Position numbers and translations under genes: made by a program. A model generated the notes under the pieces. It saw only the letters and a program-made list of their open reading frames with translations. It was not told the origin of the DNA and did no database searches. DNA of 64,000 nucleotides from CAYXDO01 sp964463485 (lineage in GTDB: Bacteria; Myxococcota; Kuafuiibacteriia; Kuafuiibacteriales; Kuafuiibacteriaceae), in contig CAYXDO010000020.1 of NCBI GenBank assembly GCA_964463485.1, positions 1 to 64,000 on the forward strand. Direction: 5' to 3'. Position 1 is the stretch's first letter. Each line of letters begins with the position of its first letter. Below, one piece after another: positions 1 to 8,136 of the stretch.

Positions 1-75
1 GAGAGTGTAGCGGATGCGGCCTGCGAACGCTTCGTCATCGAGGATCTCTTCGGCGCAGTGTGAGCCGGCGATGAG
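1..75 (-). pseudogene. Possible 5'-truncated transposase fragment, runs off the left edge
   Basis: Read on the minus strand, the first 75 bases are 25 open codons directly after an in-frame TAA (plus bases 76-78), with no start codon. The peptide contains GSHCAEEILDDEAF followed by IRYTL. This resembles the segment before the ANPV motif in a transposase family common in myxobacteria (pattern GSYSAxELxDxxA...YTLANPV). That match is from memory and rests on about 20 residues. A competing plus-strand frame is open from base 1 to a TGA at 61-63 and could instead be the end of an unseen gene. I favour the transposase remnant weakly; only sequence further left can decide. Confidence 0.3.
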
Positions 76-94
76 TTAGTGCGTCCGATCCGTG

Positions 95-122
95 GATGAG
101 TTTCGGAGCCTGTTTCGCGACC
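95..122 (+). repeat. Partial copy of dispersed repeat (GAGTTTCGGAGCC type)
   Basis: The motif GATGAGTTTCGGAGCCTGTT followed by TCGCGACC closely matches the ends of the two elements at 32675-32804 and 34241-34428. This copy lacks the CA of TTTCAGCGACC and has no second terminal repeat nearby, so it looks like a decayed or solo end. Confidence 0.45.
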
Positions 123-129
123 TGTCAGG

Positions 130-1692
130 TCAGGGACAGAGGCTCGTCTGACCCACCAGCTCGTTCGACCCAACATCGACGATCGACGACCCATCGCCGC
201 AAGAAGCGAACGCCGCCCACGGCGACCCACGCACCACCGAGCTCGAGAGCTCGATGATTGATCCGCCGAACGCCGCAATCCCATAGAGCGCGTTCGCTTC
301 GATGCGCGCGTCGCTCACGACCACCCGCGCACCGTCTCCCGCCAGAATGCCCGCCTCGGCCGCACCTGTGATCCGAGCTCCGGAGATCGTCGACTCCCTC
401 GAGCCGAACACCGCGATGCCGCTCGCGCCGACCGGCTCTTCGATCGAGAGCCGCTCGATGCGGATCGACGCGCCGGGCGAATCATCCAAGAGAACTCCGC
501 CCTGCCCCGGTCGGACGATTCGGCCGCCAACGATCGTGAGGTTCGCAGAGTCGCGCGTCGCGATCGCCCACGAGCCTGCGTGAGTGATCGTCGTATCCAC
601 GAGCTCGAGCGACGACTCCTCGCTCGAAGCGACGATCGCATCATTGTCGGACGGCGTCTCCGCCCCGAAGATCTCGACCCTGGAGAGCTTCAGTCGTCCA
701 GCCGTGAGAAGGAGCCCGGTATGACCTCCGACGGAGATGGTGCCGCCTTCGATCTCCACATTCGAAGGTTCGGTCCGGTACTTACCGACCGACAGCGCGC
801 CGTAGATCGAGCCCTCGATCGACGGAGTCCGGAGTGCGACGATCGAGCCCTGCACGCCGATGGTCAGTCCGGACGTCGTCGTCCCAAAGGTGCTCTCGGC
901 GAGAGACACCTCGGCGGTGGACACCAGCAGCGAAGAGTCTCTTGCGCCGCGGACTTCGACCGCCTTGCCGGAGATCCGGGAGCGGGAGAGGGCCACGAGG
1001 CCGTTGCCGTTGGATGCCGTGAGCTTTGCGCCTGTGAGCGTCAGGCGTGTGGCGAGCTCGGCCTGAACCTGCGCGATCGCGCCGCCGACGACGTCGAGCT
1101 GTTCGAGGCTGACGCTGCTGGTGGTGGCACGCACCACTCGTTTTGAAACCGGTTCGGCAGTCATCGCGAGCTTCGACCCGGTAACGGTCGATCCGCGCGT
1201 TGCCAGACAAGTCTCGAGGCCACACAGCAGCTGGAGCTCGCTCAGGCTCGCGCGAGATCGTTCGATGAGCAACGCGTCAGCGTAGGAGCTCGTCGTGGTG
1301 ATCTTTGCCCCGTTCACCGAGACTTCGTCGGAAGCCAAAATGACGGCGCCCTTGGACACGTCGAGCCCGTGAACGACGATGTCGTGGCCTTCGATGAGCA
1401 GGTGGCCTTCGAGCGTCGCTTGTCCGTCGCCTGGACCGAAGAGCTCGAGGGGCTTGGTCAGTGCGAGCTCGGCCTCCGCGTAGCGTCCGGGCGCGACCAC
1501 GATCCGTTCGACGGAGTCGGGAATGAGCGCCGCGCCGATCGTGCGAAACGGGGCCTCCCGCGTGCCATCGCCGGTGACGTCATTGCCCGCAGGATCAACG
1601 TAATACGTGGTCTGTTGGGGAAGGGGCGAAGGGTCTTTGAGCGGAGGCTGAGCGCACGCAACGAGGAGGAGGACGGCGATCGGAGCGTGCAC
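130..1692 (-). CDS. Secreted right-handed beta-helix lipoprotein
   Basis: A 520-residue protein with a short signal peptide and a lipobox (LLVAC, Cys at about residue 13), followed by a Pro-rich linker. Then comes YYVDPAGNDVTGDGT...PFRTIGAAL, the signature of DUF1565-type beta-helix proteins. The rest is a long series of short repeats rich in V, I, G and S (for example LELVDTTITHAG, IRIERLSIEEP, VVVSDARIEANALYGI), typical of a parallel beta-helix. Such proteins are usually surface or periplasmic, sometimes binding or cleaving polysaccharide, but no catalytic motif is recognisable. The start is GTG, chosen because it places the signal peptide correctly; no clear ribosome site precedes it. It is divergent from msrA. 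Confidence 0.8.
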   Translation of the reverse strand: MHAPIAVLLLVACAQPPLKDPSPLPQQTTYYVDPAGNDVTGDGTREAPFRTIGAALIPDSVERIVVAPGRYAEAELALTKPLELFGPGDGQATLEGHLLIEGHDIVVHGLDVSKGAVILASDEVSVNGAKITTTSSYADALLIERSRASLSELQLLCGLETCLATRGSTVTGSKLAMTAEPVSKRVVRATTSSVSLEQLDVVGGAIAQVQAELATRLTLTGAKLTASNGNGLVALSRSRISGKAVEVRGARDSSLLVSTAEVSLAESTFGTTTSGLTIGVQGSIVALRTPSIEGSIYGALSVGKYRTEPSNVEIEGGTISVGGHTGLLLTAGRLKLSRVEIFGAETPSDNDAIVASSEESSLELVDTTITHAGSWAIATRDSANLTIVGGRIVRPGQGGVLLDDSPGASIRIERLSIEEPVGASGIAVFGSRESTISGARITGAAEAGILAGDGARVVVSDARIEANALYGIAAFGGSIIELSSSVVRGSPWAAFASCGDGSSIVDVGSNELVGQTSLCP

Positions 1693-2314
1693 GCGCCATC
1701 GAAGGTAACAGCTCTATCGACGGTACGAGAGACCCCTGTTCAGATTCATTCTGCGGTCGGCGATGCCCACCTCTCCGGCTTCATCGAAGGGAGCCGGAGA
1801 CATTCTCGCGCTGCGCTTGATCCCGCTTCGCCTCGACGGGCAGTCGGGCAGTCTCGCGACGCGGCCGCAAACTCGACCATGACGTGATGACCATTGCCTG
1901 AGTTGATCACGTTTTCACGTGGGCGTGGACGAAACCGTGGACGTGGGCGTGGAACCTGGTCGTGGCGTGGAGGTGGACGATCCGGAATGAAATAGGCGCA
2001 GATCCGCCTGGCTATGAGTCCGAACGGCAACGCGTCGCACACCGATCGATCGCCGCAAGTCAGCGTTATATCTATTCTTTTTCGATCAACTCCCCCGCAG
2101 CGCACTCAGATCCAGGCACGGCTGCACCCAATAAAATTCGTTCATGTTTTCAGTCGAAGCATTCGCAGTTCACAGTCGACTGTTCACAGTGTTGACTGTG
2201 TTGAGTATGAGGTCGACCGTCCACAGCGGCTGTGAGCTTCCAGGTTTACAGTCTGCACCATGCCCTTGCTGCAAATCTCTTTCTGAATTCGAGGGCGCGC
2301 CTTATCCTGGTCGT
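1693..2314. other. 622-base gap without a convincing gene
   Basis: No frame here has plausible amino-acid composition. Bases 1918-1980 are a low-complexity tract of GTGGACGTGGGC-like units. Bases 1985-2170 are less GC-rich than the surroundings. The region should hold the divergent promoters of the beta-helix lipoprotein and msrA; palindromes at 2172-2200 are listed separately. Confidence 0.5.
2172..2200. promoter_or_regulatory. Paired palindromes upstream of msrA, possible operator
   Basis: ACAGTCGACTGT (2172-2183) is a perfect 12-base palindrome. It is followed at once by CACAGT-GTTG-ACTGTG (2185-2200), a second inverted repeat of the same half-site family. Two adjacent sites upstream of a stress-repair gene suggest a repressor or activator site. 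No regulator can be named. Confidence 0.35.
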
Positions 2315-2971
2315 GTGTTGCGGAACTTCCTGAAAACCAGCTTCCTTCTGTGGTTGGGCTGTGCGCCCGCGGTCGCGGCCGGGCCGCTGCCTCGTCCCTC
2401 GATCGATCTTCCGAAGGCAAAGCCGGGCGAAGTCAGGACCGCCGTCCTGGCCGCGGGCTGTTTTTGGTGCGTGGAGTCGGTGTTCGAGAGGCTCAAGGGC
2501 GTTCGAGAAGTCACCTCTGGGTACGCGGGGGGCACGAAAGATACCGCGCAATACAAGGTCGTCTCCTCCGGATCGACCCAGCACGCCGAGTCGGTGCAAA
2601 TCAAATACGACGACACCATTACTTATGCCGACCTTCTGTGGGTCTTCTTCGCGACTCAGGATCCGACCACCAAGAATGCTCAGGGACCAGATCACGGCCC
2701 GCAGTATCGATCCACCGTCTTCGTACGCGACGCCGAGGAGCGCAAGGTCGCGGAGGCCTACGTGGCGCAGCTCCAGGCCGCAAAATCGTTCCCCAAACCC
2801 ATCGTGACGACGATCGAGCCCCTCGCCGAGTTCTACGCGGCCGAGGACTATCATCAGAACTACGTCGTGAACCACCCCGACAACCCATACGTGATGGGCG
2901 TGTCGCTTCCTCGCGCCAACGCGGTCGACACTCTCTTCCCTCAACTCCTGGCGAAGCCACCAAAACGCTGA
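2315..2971 (+). CDS. msrA: Exported peptide-methionine (S)-S-oxide reductase MsrA
   Basis: MsrA reduces the S form of methionine sulfoxide in oxidised proteins. The protein carries the family motif GCFWCVES with the catalytic Cys at its start, then GVREVTSGYAGG, the conserved substrate-pocket region DPTTKNAQGPDHGPQYRS, and the late motif EDYHQNY. A start at GTG 2315 gives about 218 residues beginning with a hydrophobic leader (FLLWLGCAPAVAA), so the enzyme is predicted to be exported or a lipoprotein. The frame stays open further upstream but with implausible composition. Exported MsrA repairs envelope proteins. No msrB is visible nearby. It is followed 39 bases later by the CARF gene on the same strand. 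Confidence 0.93.
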   Translation: MLRNFLKTSFLLWLGCAPAVAAGPLPRPSIDLPKAKPGEVRTAVLAAGCFWCVESVFERLKGVREVTSGYAGGTKDTAQYKVVSSGSTQHAESVQIKYDDTITYADLLWVFFATQDPTTKNAQGPDHGPQYRSTVFVRDAEERKVAEAYVAQLQAAKSFPKPIVTTIEPLAEFYAAEDYHQNYVVNHPDNPYVMGVSLPRANAVDTLFPQLLAKPPKR

Positions 2972-3010
2972 CCCCTTGACCCCAGCCCCGTTCCGAAGGC
3001 CGATGGACGA

Positions 3011-4126
3011 GTGACTCACGAGGCCGTCGTCTTCGCCGCGGTCGGGCCCTACGTCGACTCGCTCACCCAACTGATCTGGGCCCTCTATCGGCAGCGAAAC
3101 ACGGCCGTCGTCGAGGCTCACCTGGTGGTCGACGAGCGCGGTCGTCGCTTCGTCGATTCTGATCTGTTGGCCGACGGAGCGGCGCTCGAGCACCTCGGAC
3201 ACAAGCTCGGGCCCGCGATCCTGGCGCGCAGGGATGTGTTCGTTCACGAAGCTCGGCTCTCCGACGGGTCGTGGGTAGCCGACGAATCCCAAGCGCCCCA
3301 AGCCCGCGCGTTCATCGACACGTTGTGGAGCGCCGCGACGACGGCGATTCGTCGCGCGGGCGCGCGCCCGATCGTGTTCGCGCTCGTGTCCGGACGACGA
3401 CGAACCGTGCCGGCGCTCGTGGCCGCGTGCTTTCAGATGCTCGCGCGCCGCGACGACACCTTGCTCGACGTGCGGTTGTCCGACCGCCGCGTCGAGGGCT
3501 ACGGAGACTTGTTCTTCCCGGAGCAAGACGAGCCCGTCGTGCTCGGTGCGACGACGATCGATCCGCAGTCGGTGTCCGTGTCGATCGTGGAGCTCGAGCT
3601 TCCTCACCTGGCCGGCCTGCTCGGTCCGAGCGGGCTCGAGAGCTTCGAGATGGCCAAACGGCTCAGCCAGGCCGCGATCGACGCGGCGTCGCCGCCGTGG
3701 TTGTCGATCGACCTCGAGGACGGATCGGCGAGCGCCAACGGCGAGCGGATCCCGCTCAGCGAAGCCGAGCTTGTTTGGTTCGCCTACTTGGCCCACGCAC
3801 GTCGAACCACGGCCGAGGGATGGGTGGTCGCGGGCCAGGACGGCCACACGAGTCTGGGCGCGTTCCTCTCGACGTTGGGGCCGTGGACCTCGAAGATTCG
3901 CACGCGCCCGCTGGAGCTCTTGGCGGGAGGGCAGTATGTCGCGGACGAAGATCTGAGAAACCTCAGGGGGAAGACCATTCAGAAGCTCAAGCGCTGGTGC
4001 GAAGCGGAGCGCCCGCACTTCGCGCCGTGGCTCCTGCCGAAGACCCGCGGCGGTCGCTGGCAGCGTCTGCCCTTGGACCCTTCGCGGATCTCCTTCGTGA
4101 GGAATTCAGGTGTTTCACGCCGATGA
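3011..4126 (+). CDS. Orphan CARF-domain protein, CRISPR-associated NE0113 (TIGR02584/PF09623) family
   Basis: A 371-residue protein beginning VVFAAVGPYVDSLTQLIWAL, which fits the first strand and helix of a CARF/Rossmann domain. IVFALVSGRRRTVPALVAAC at about 121-140 corresponds to the family motif SxAGGRKTM, with GRKT read here as GRRRT. LLDVRLSDRRVEGYGDLFFP at about 151-170 corresponds to the LSHVLV...P-E-F-FYP region. The C-terminal third has ERIPLSEAELVWFAYLA and RGKTIQKLKRW, then GGRWQRLPLDPSRISFV at 337-353, matching the family's C-terminal winged-helix-like part. Relatives sit beside type III CRISPR systems and are thought to bind or degrade cyclic oligoadenylates. No cas gene or repeat array is present. 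Start GTG; the assignment is by remembered motifs. Confidence 0.7.
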   Translation: MTHEAVVFAAVGPYVDSLTQLIWALYRQRNTAVVEAHLVVDERGRRFVDSDLLADGAALEHLGHKLGPAILARRDVFVHEARLSDGSWVADESQAPQARAFIDTLWSAATTAIRRAGARPIVFALVSGRRRTVPALVAACFQMLARRDDTLLDVRLSDRRVEGYGDLFFPEQDEPVVLGATTIDPQSVSVSIVELELPHLAGLLGPSGLESFEMAKRLSQAAIDAASPPWLSIDLEDGSASANGERIPLSEAELVWFAYLAHARRTTAEGWVVAGQDGHTSLGAFLSTLGPWTSKIRTRPLELLAGGQYVADEDLRNLRGKTIQKLKRWCEAERPHFAPWLLPKTRGGRWQRLPLDPSRISFVRNSGVSRR

Positions 4127-4194
4127 CGTGCCGGCTCAACTTGACCGACGGTCCTGAGTGACACCGATCGATTCGGTCCGTATTCTGCGCGCCG

Positions 4195-5265
4195 ATGCGC
4201 AAGGTTCGAGTGCGCCACCCGGCGATCGGAGACTTCGCGTTTACGGTGACCGGCAAGGGCGTCGTGGTCGGAAGGCGTGGCGGCGGCGCCGACATCGACC
4301 TCGGCTGGGACTCGCGGGTCTCGCGTCGCCACGGCCGCTTTTGGACCGAGGACGGACAAGTCTTGTTCGAGGACCTGTCGAGCCGGAACGGGAGCTTCAT
4401 CGGTCCGAAGAGAGTCTCCGAAGCCCGCTTGCTGGTCGGTGACTCGATCATTTTGGGGGACACCACGTTCAGCGTCGAGGAGGGACGCGAAGACGATGCT
4501 CCCGAGCTGACCGCGCAGATCGCCATGCCGCTCACCCCAACGATACCTCCGCCCACAGTTTCGACGGTCAAGGCGGTGAACGACCTCGCGATGGACTTGA
4601 CTCAGGAAGGAGATACTCAGGCCATTCCGATTCCCGAGCCGATCCGGGCGGGAGAAGTCACCAAGCCTCCCATCAAGGTGCTGCCGAAGCCGGAGACTCC
4701 AAGGGGAGAGGCCAAGGCTCCCGAGGCACAAAAACCAGAGCCGGCCAAACCGACCGAAGCACAGAAGCCAGACTCTCAGAAGCCACTCTCGCAAAAGCCA
4801 GACTCGCAAAAGCCTGACTTGCAAAAGCCTGACTTGCAAAAGCCTGACTCGCAGAAGCCAGACTCGCAAAAGCCGCAAAAGCCAGTAAGCACGGCGACGG
4901 CCCCTGCGGCGAAGCCCAAAGGCGAGGCTACCGCGCCGAGGCGATTCATCGGCTCCACCCAGGTGAAGCTGGAGGTCCGTGAGAAGAAGGCGCTGACCCG
5001 CGTTTGGGAGACCGAGCTGTCGAAGAATCGCCTCTTCGTCCCGACCGAGTCTCCACCCGCTCCTGGCACGTCCGTACTCATCTTCGTGGAGACTCCGGAC
5101 GGAGATCTGACGCTGCGGGCGCAGGTCGCGCAGGTGCTCGACGCGGCCAAGGCCAAGGCGATCGGCACTCGCCCCGGAGTCGGTCTGCAAATTCAGGATC
5201 TGAGCGGCGGAAAGAAAGACCAGCTCGTCGACTATCTCGAGGGCCGGCGGGCGACGCTCACCTGA
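4195..5265 (+). CDS. FHA domain - repeat linker - PilZ domain protein
   Basis: Residues 1-100 form an FHA domain, which binds phosphothreonine: VVVGRRGGGADIDLGWD, SRVSRRHGRF and DLSSRNGSFIGPKRV carry the expected GR, SRxH and SxNG residues. Residues about 185-235 are a Pro/Lys/Gln linker made of QKPDS or QKPDL repeats. The C-terminal 110 residues (RRFIGSTQVKLEV...ELSKNRLFVPTESPPAPGTSVLIFV...GVGLQIQDL) match the myxobacterial PilZ-like family (TIGR02266). The classic c-di-GMP RxxxR plus DxSxxG set is not intact, so nucleotide binding is uncertain. It probably reads output of one of the nearby Ser/Thr kinases. Both neighbours are close; it converges with the ATP-grasp gene 10 bases away. Confidence 0.88.
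   Translation: MRKVRVRHPAIGDFAFTVTGKGVVVGRRGGGADIDLGWDSRVSRRHGRFWTEDGQVLFEDLSSRNGSFIGPKRVSEARLLVGDSIILGDTTFSVEEGREDDAPELTAQIAMPLTPTIPPPTVSTVKAVNDLAMDLTQEGDTQAIPIPEPIRAGEVTKPPIKVLPKPETPRGEAKAPEAQKPEPAKPTEAQKPDSQKPLSQKPDSQKPDLQKPDLQKPDSQKPDSQKPQKPVSTATAPAAKPKGEATAPRRFIGSTQVKLEVREKKALTRVWETELSKNRLFVPTESPPAPGTSVLIFVETPDGDLTLRAQVAQVLDAAKAKAIGTRPGVGLQIQDLSGGKKDQLVDYLEGRRATLT
4762..4884 (+). repeat. In-frame 15-base tandem repeat encoding QKPDS/QKPDL
   Basis: Units close to CARAAGCCWGACTYG are repeated about eight times, some imperfectly, inside the FHA-PilZ gene and keep frame. The tract lies in a flexible linker, so unit number probably varies between strains and changes the spacing between the two domains. 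Confidence 0.75.
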
Positions 5266-5275
5266 ACGGGGGTAC

Positions 5276-6298
5276 TCATCCTCGCTTTTGTCGCAATCGG
5301 CCAAGCGCGGGCGCCAGAATCCGACCCACCAGCGCGGTATGGTCGAGGCCGGCGGCCTGAGCGATCACGCAGAAGTCCGAGAAGCCGGGGGACAAGCCGG
5401 GGAGCGGATTGCATTCGATGAAGCTAGGGTGGCCTTCGGCGTCGAGCCGGAAATCGATTCGGGCGAAGTCTCTGCAGTCGAGGGCCTCGAAACATCCGAG
5501 GGCGATGGCTTCGAGCTCGTCCTTCAACCGTTCGTCCAGCTTGGCTGGGACTTCGAAGCGGACGTCGTCCGCCCCATGGAACTTGCTGGCGAACGAATAC
5601 ACCGGGAATTTCTGTTCCGGCTTCGTGAAGATCACTTCGAGAATGGGAAGTGCCTTCGGTGACTCACCGAGGACCCCCACCGTGAACTCACGACCTGGCA
5701 GGAAGCCTTCGACCAGGACGGCCTGCCCGTAGCGCTCGGCGAGCTCCGGGACCAGCGCTCGAAGCTCGGGCTCCGACTCTGCCACGCACTTTCCCATGAT
5801 TCCCCGGGAGCTTCCCTCGGCAACCGGCTTGGCGATCGCCGGAAACGTGAAGCGCGCGGGCAACGACTCGCGACCCGTCGACATGACGACAAAAGGCGCC
5901 GTCCTGAGGCCGCTCTGCGCCACGACTCGCTTGGCGAGCGCCTTGTCGAGCGAGAGGGCCAAAGTGAGAGGGTCCGAGCCGGTGTACGGAATATCGAGCA
6001 TCTCGAGGATCGCAGGGACCTGCGCCTCGCGGCTCCTCCCGTACACACCCTCGGAGATGTTGAAGACGACGTCGACGCCCGAGCCGGGCAGTCGAAGCAA
6101 GAGCTCCGACGTGGCTTCGAGATCGACGACCTCGTGACCGTGCGCCTCGATCGCCTTGTGAATCGCCGCGATGGTTTCGGGCGAGTCGAACTCGGCCTCC
6201 CGATCGCTGTCTTTGTTCGAGACGCGGCGAAGGTTGAACGTGAACCCGACGCGGATCGGACGATCCTTCGAGCTCGAGCTCATCTGTTTGTCGGCCAT
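5276..6298 (-). CDS. ATP-grasp ligase of the D-alanine--D-alanine ligase type
   Basis: A 340-residue protein with Ddl-type organisation. The N-terminal fold contains VDVVFNISEGVYG. The central ATP-grasp part has YTGSDPLTLALSLDKALAK, FPAIAKPVAEGSSRGI and VEGFLPGREFTVGVLG. The metal-binding end is ARIDFRLDAEGHPSFIECNPLPGLSPGF. Such enzymes join a carboxylate to an amine using ATP. The sequence is closer to stand-alone Ddl-like ligases than to the cell-wall enzyme, and no murein genes are nearby. It follows the KamA gene in the same direction with a perfect stem-loop between them, so its substrate may be a beta-amino acid made by KamA; that is inference. Start ATG with a GGAGG site 7 bases upstream. 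Confidence 0.82.
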   Translation of the reverse strand: MADKQMSSSSKDRPIRVGFTFNLRRVSNKDSDREAEFDSPETIAAIHKAIEAHGHEVVDLEATSELLLRLPGSGVDVVFNISEGVYGRSREAQVPAILEMLDIPYTGSDPLTLALSLDKALAKRVVAQSGLRTAPFVVMSTGRESLPARFTFPAIAKPVAEGSSRGIMGKCVAESEPELRALVPELAERYGQAVLVEGFLPGREFTVGVLGESPKALPILEVIFTKPEQKFPVYSFASKFHGADDVRFEVPAKLDERLKDELEAIALGCFEALDCRDFARIDFRLDAEGHPSFIECNPLPGLSPGFSDFCVIAQAAGLDHTALVGRILAPALGRLRQKRG

Positions 6299-6314
6299 GG
6301 GTACAGCCTCCTAT

Positions 6315-6333
6315 CCAGATCGCATCGATCTGG
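6315..6333. promoter_or_regulatory. Perfect stem-loop between kamA-like gene and ATP-grasp gene
   Basis: CCAGATCG-CAT-CGATCTGG has 8-base perfect arms and a 3-base loop. It sits just upstream of the GGAGG ribosome site of the ATP-grasp gene, within the roughly 100-base intercistronic gap. There is no T-tract, so it is more likely an RNA-processing or translation-control hairpin, or an operator, than a terminator. Confidence 0.45.
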
Positions 6334-6398
6334 CGGACGAGGACACATGGCCGCCGCCTCGAGCCGGTGAGCTCGAGACGACGGCCAAAAAATCTGGA

Positions 6399-7874
6399 TC
6401 AAGCGTGACCGACGACGCGATCGAACACGGTCGGTGTCATCGCGGCGGTCTCGTACGACGTGAGTTGCTTCTTCGGCGGAGAGACCACCGCGATGGCCTC
6501 CTCGACGATCGCGCCGTGCTCGGCCGGATCACTCCAACGCGCGCGGCCTTCTGCCGGTAGCAAGTGGAGCGGATCGAAGTACAGATAGAGCGCGTCGGCA
6601 TCGACGTTCGGAGATCGAAAGACGGACACTCCGGTGGTCCGATCGTAATGCTCGAAGGAATGTGCGTCGCGTTTCCCGCCGCCTCCGGGGACGTCGACCA
6701 CGAAGGTCGGCGTGTTGAACCCAGCGGTGGCGCCTCGAACGCGACGCTCGAGATCGAGCGTGGTGGAGAGCGACGTGCGGAGGTCCTCGACCCCCGGCAC
6801 GAAGTCATGCTGGTACAAATAGTACGGGTGGATGTTCACGTAAGAGAGGCGCTTCACGAGCAGCTTCAACGTGTCGGCGTCGTCGTTCACACCCCGCATG
6901 ATCACCGCCTGATTGCGCACGGTGATGCCTTCCTCGAAGAGCCGGTTCATCGCGTCGCGTGTGACGCCGGTGATCTCGTTCGGGTGCGCGAAGTGAGTGT
7001 GGATGCACACTTCCTTGTGGGCCTTGCGGGCGCGACGGTGCACCGCCGCGAGCGCGTCGACCCACTCGTGGTGGGTGAGGATCTTCATGGGCAACACCGC
7101 CAAGCCCTTGGTGGCGAAGCGCATGCGGCGCACGTGGGGGATGTCGAGCAACGTGTCGCCGATCAGCTTGATCTGGTCGGGCTTCAACTGGAAGGTGTCG
7201 CCGCCCGAAATCACGACGTCCTCGATCTCGGGTCGGGAGCGAATGTACTCGAACGCTCGCTCCCAGCGCAGTCGGTTCAAGCCCATCGAGAGCTTCTCGA
7301 CCTTCTGAGTGTCGAGTCCCACGGAGTAGCTGCGCGTGCAGAACCGGCAGTAGACCGGGCACGTATCGAGCGTGAGGAACAGCGCCTTGTCGGCGTAGCG
7401 ATGCACGAGCCCCGGCACGGGTGAGTGCTCCTGCTCGTGAAGCGAATCGAAGTGCGTCATCGGATGTTCCGGGCGCAGCTGCGACGCGATCGTGAGGAAC
7501 TGGCGACGGACCGGATCTCGGTCGCGGTTCTGCCAGTCCACCCGCGAGACCACGTACGGCGTCAGACGAACGGTCATCGGGGCGCGCGCGAGCCCGAGCT
7601 CGACGTCACGGTAGAACGCCTCGGGAACCAAGTCCTGCAGGGTCGCGCGGAGGTCTTTGACGTTGGTGACGCAGTTTTTGCCTTGCCAACGCCAGTCGAG
7701 GAAGGTGTCGCGATCTACATCCCGATACTGCGGGATGCGTCGCCAAAACTCGTCGTCGTCGAGATTCTTGTGTTGGAAGGCCTCGATCGAGGCCGGAGGG
7801 CGGAGGGCGGAGGGGCTCGGTCGAGACCCGCCACTTGGAGGTTCGTCTTCGTTGGGAACGAGATCGATTTTCAT
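6399..7874 (-). CDS. KamA-family radical SAM aminomutase (lysine 2,3-aminomutase-like)
   Basis: A 491-residue protein. C172PVYC176RFC179 is the CxxxCxxC site for the radical SAM 4Fe-4S cluster. VVISGGDTFQL and VHTHF/HPNEITG-type segments (IHTHFAHPNEITG) follow the barrel of lysine aminomutases. PGGGGK near the C-terminus is the family's PLP-binding lysine motif. The enzyme should therefore use SAM and PLP to move an amino group from the alpha to the beta carbon, most likely on lysine. It is longer than the EpmB type (about 340) and than clostridial KamA (about 416), with a roughly 45-residue N-terminal extension. Substrate is not fixed by sequence alone. It is the first gene of a two-gene operon with the ATP-grasp ligase. 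Confidence 0.9.
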   Translation of the reverse strand: MKIDLVPNEDEPPSGGSRPSPSALRPPASIEAFQHKNLDDDEFWRRIPQYRDVDRDTFLDWRWQGKNCVTNVKDLRATLQDLVPEAFYRDVELGLARAPMTVRLTPYVVSRVDWQNRDRDPVRRQFLTIASQLRPEHPMTHFDSLHEQEHSPVPGLVHRYADKALFLTLDTCPVYCRFCTRSYSVGLDTQKVEKLSMGLNRLRWERAFEYIRSRPEIEDVVISGGDTFQLKPDQIKLIGDTLLDIPHVRRMRFATKGLAVLPMKILTHHEWVDALAAVHRRARKAHKEVCIHTHFAHPNEITGVTRDAMNRLFEEGITVRNQAVIMRGVNDDADTLKLLVKRLSYVNIHPYYLYQHDFVPGVEDLRTSLSTTLDLERRVRGATAGFNTPTFVVDVPGGGGKRDAHSFEHYDRTTGVSVFRSPNVDADALYLYFDPLHLLPAEGRARWSDPAEHGAIVEEAIAVVSPPKKQLTSYETAAMTPTVFDRVVGHA

Positions 7875-7980
7875 CGAACTCGGATATGCGGAAGTCCGTT
7901 TCCGCTGTCCATAGAAAAAATGAAGGGCCCGATCATTCTCGACTCCACCCGAAAATTTACGGAGTCGACAAAAAGCAATT

Positions 7981-7997
7981 AGAGTCCTGATGACTCT
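7981..7997. promoter_or_regulatory. Inverted repeat upstream of the KamA gene
   Basis: AGAGTC-CTGAT-GACTCT has perfect 6-base arms in an AT-rich stretch (about 7960-8060) that must contain the KamA promoter. It could be an operator; the surrounding base composition is distinctly lower in GC than the genes. Confidence 0.3.
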
Positions 7998-8021
7998 TTA
8001 TGATTTACTTCATAATAGAAT

Positions 8022-8040
8022 AGTTCGTTTCGAACTTTTT
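8022..8040 (+). terminator. Hairpin with T-tract, possible terminator
   Basis: AGTTCG-TTT-CGAACT is followed on the plus strand by a run ending TTTTT. On the minus strand, where the kinase gene ends at 8137 and transcription would arrive, the hairpin is followed by ATTCTATTA, a weaker U-rich tail. It may end kinase transcription before the KamA promoter. Confidence 0.4.
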
Positions 8041-8136
8041 GCGGTGTCTCGTACATGAAAAATCGATTCCGCACAAACGAGTGTCATCGGACTCGAACAT
8101 CCCGAAAAGTCCGATCGGAACGGCACAAAACCGTAC

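Noticed and set aside
1746..2105. Minus-strand frame of 119 codons between the beta-helix gene and msrA
   Set aside because: Arg/Pro-rich low-complexity composition from the GTGGAC repeat; no start signal or family.
4762..4884. CRISPR-like regular repeats
   Set aside because: Units are 15 bases without spacers and stay in frame inside a gene; no CRISPR array is seen anywhere in the window despite the CARF protein.
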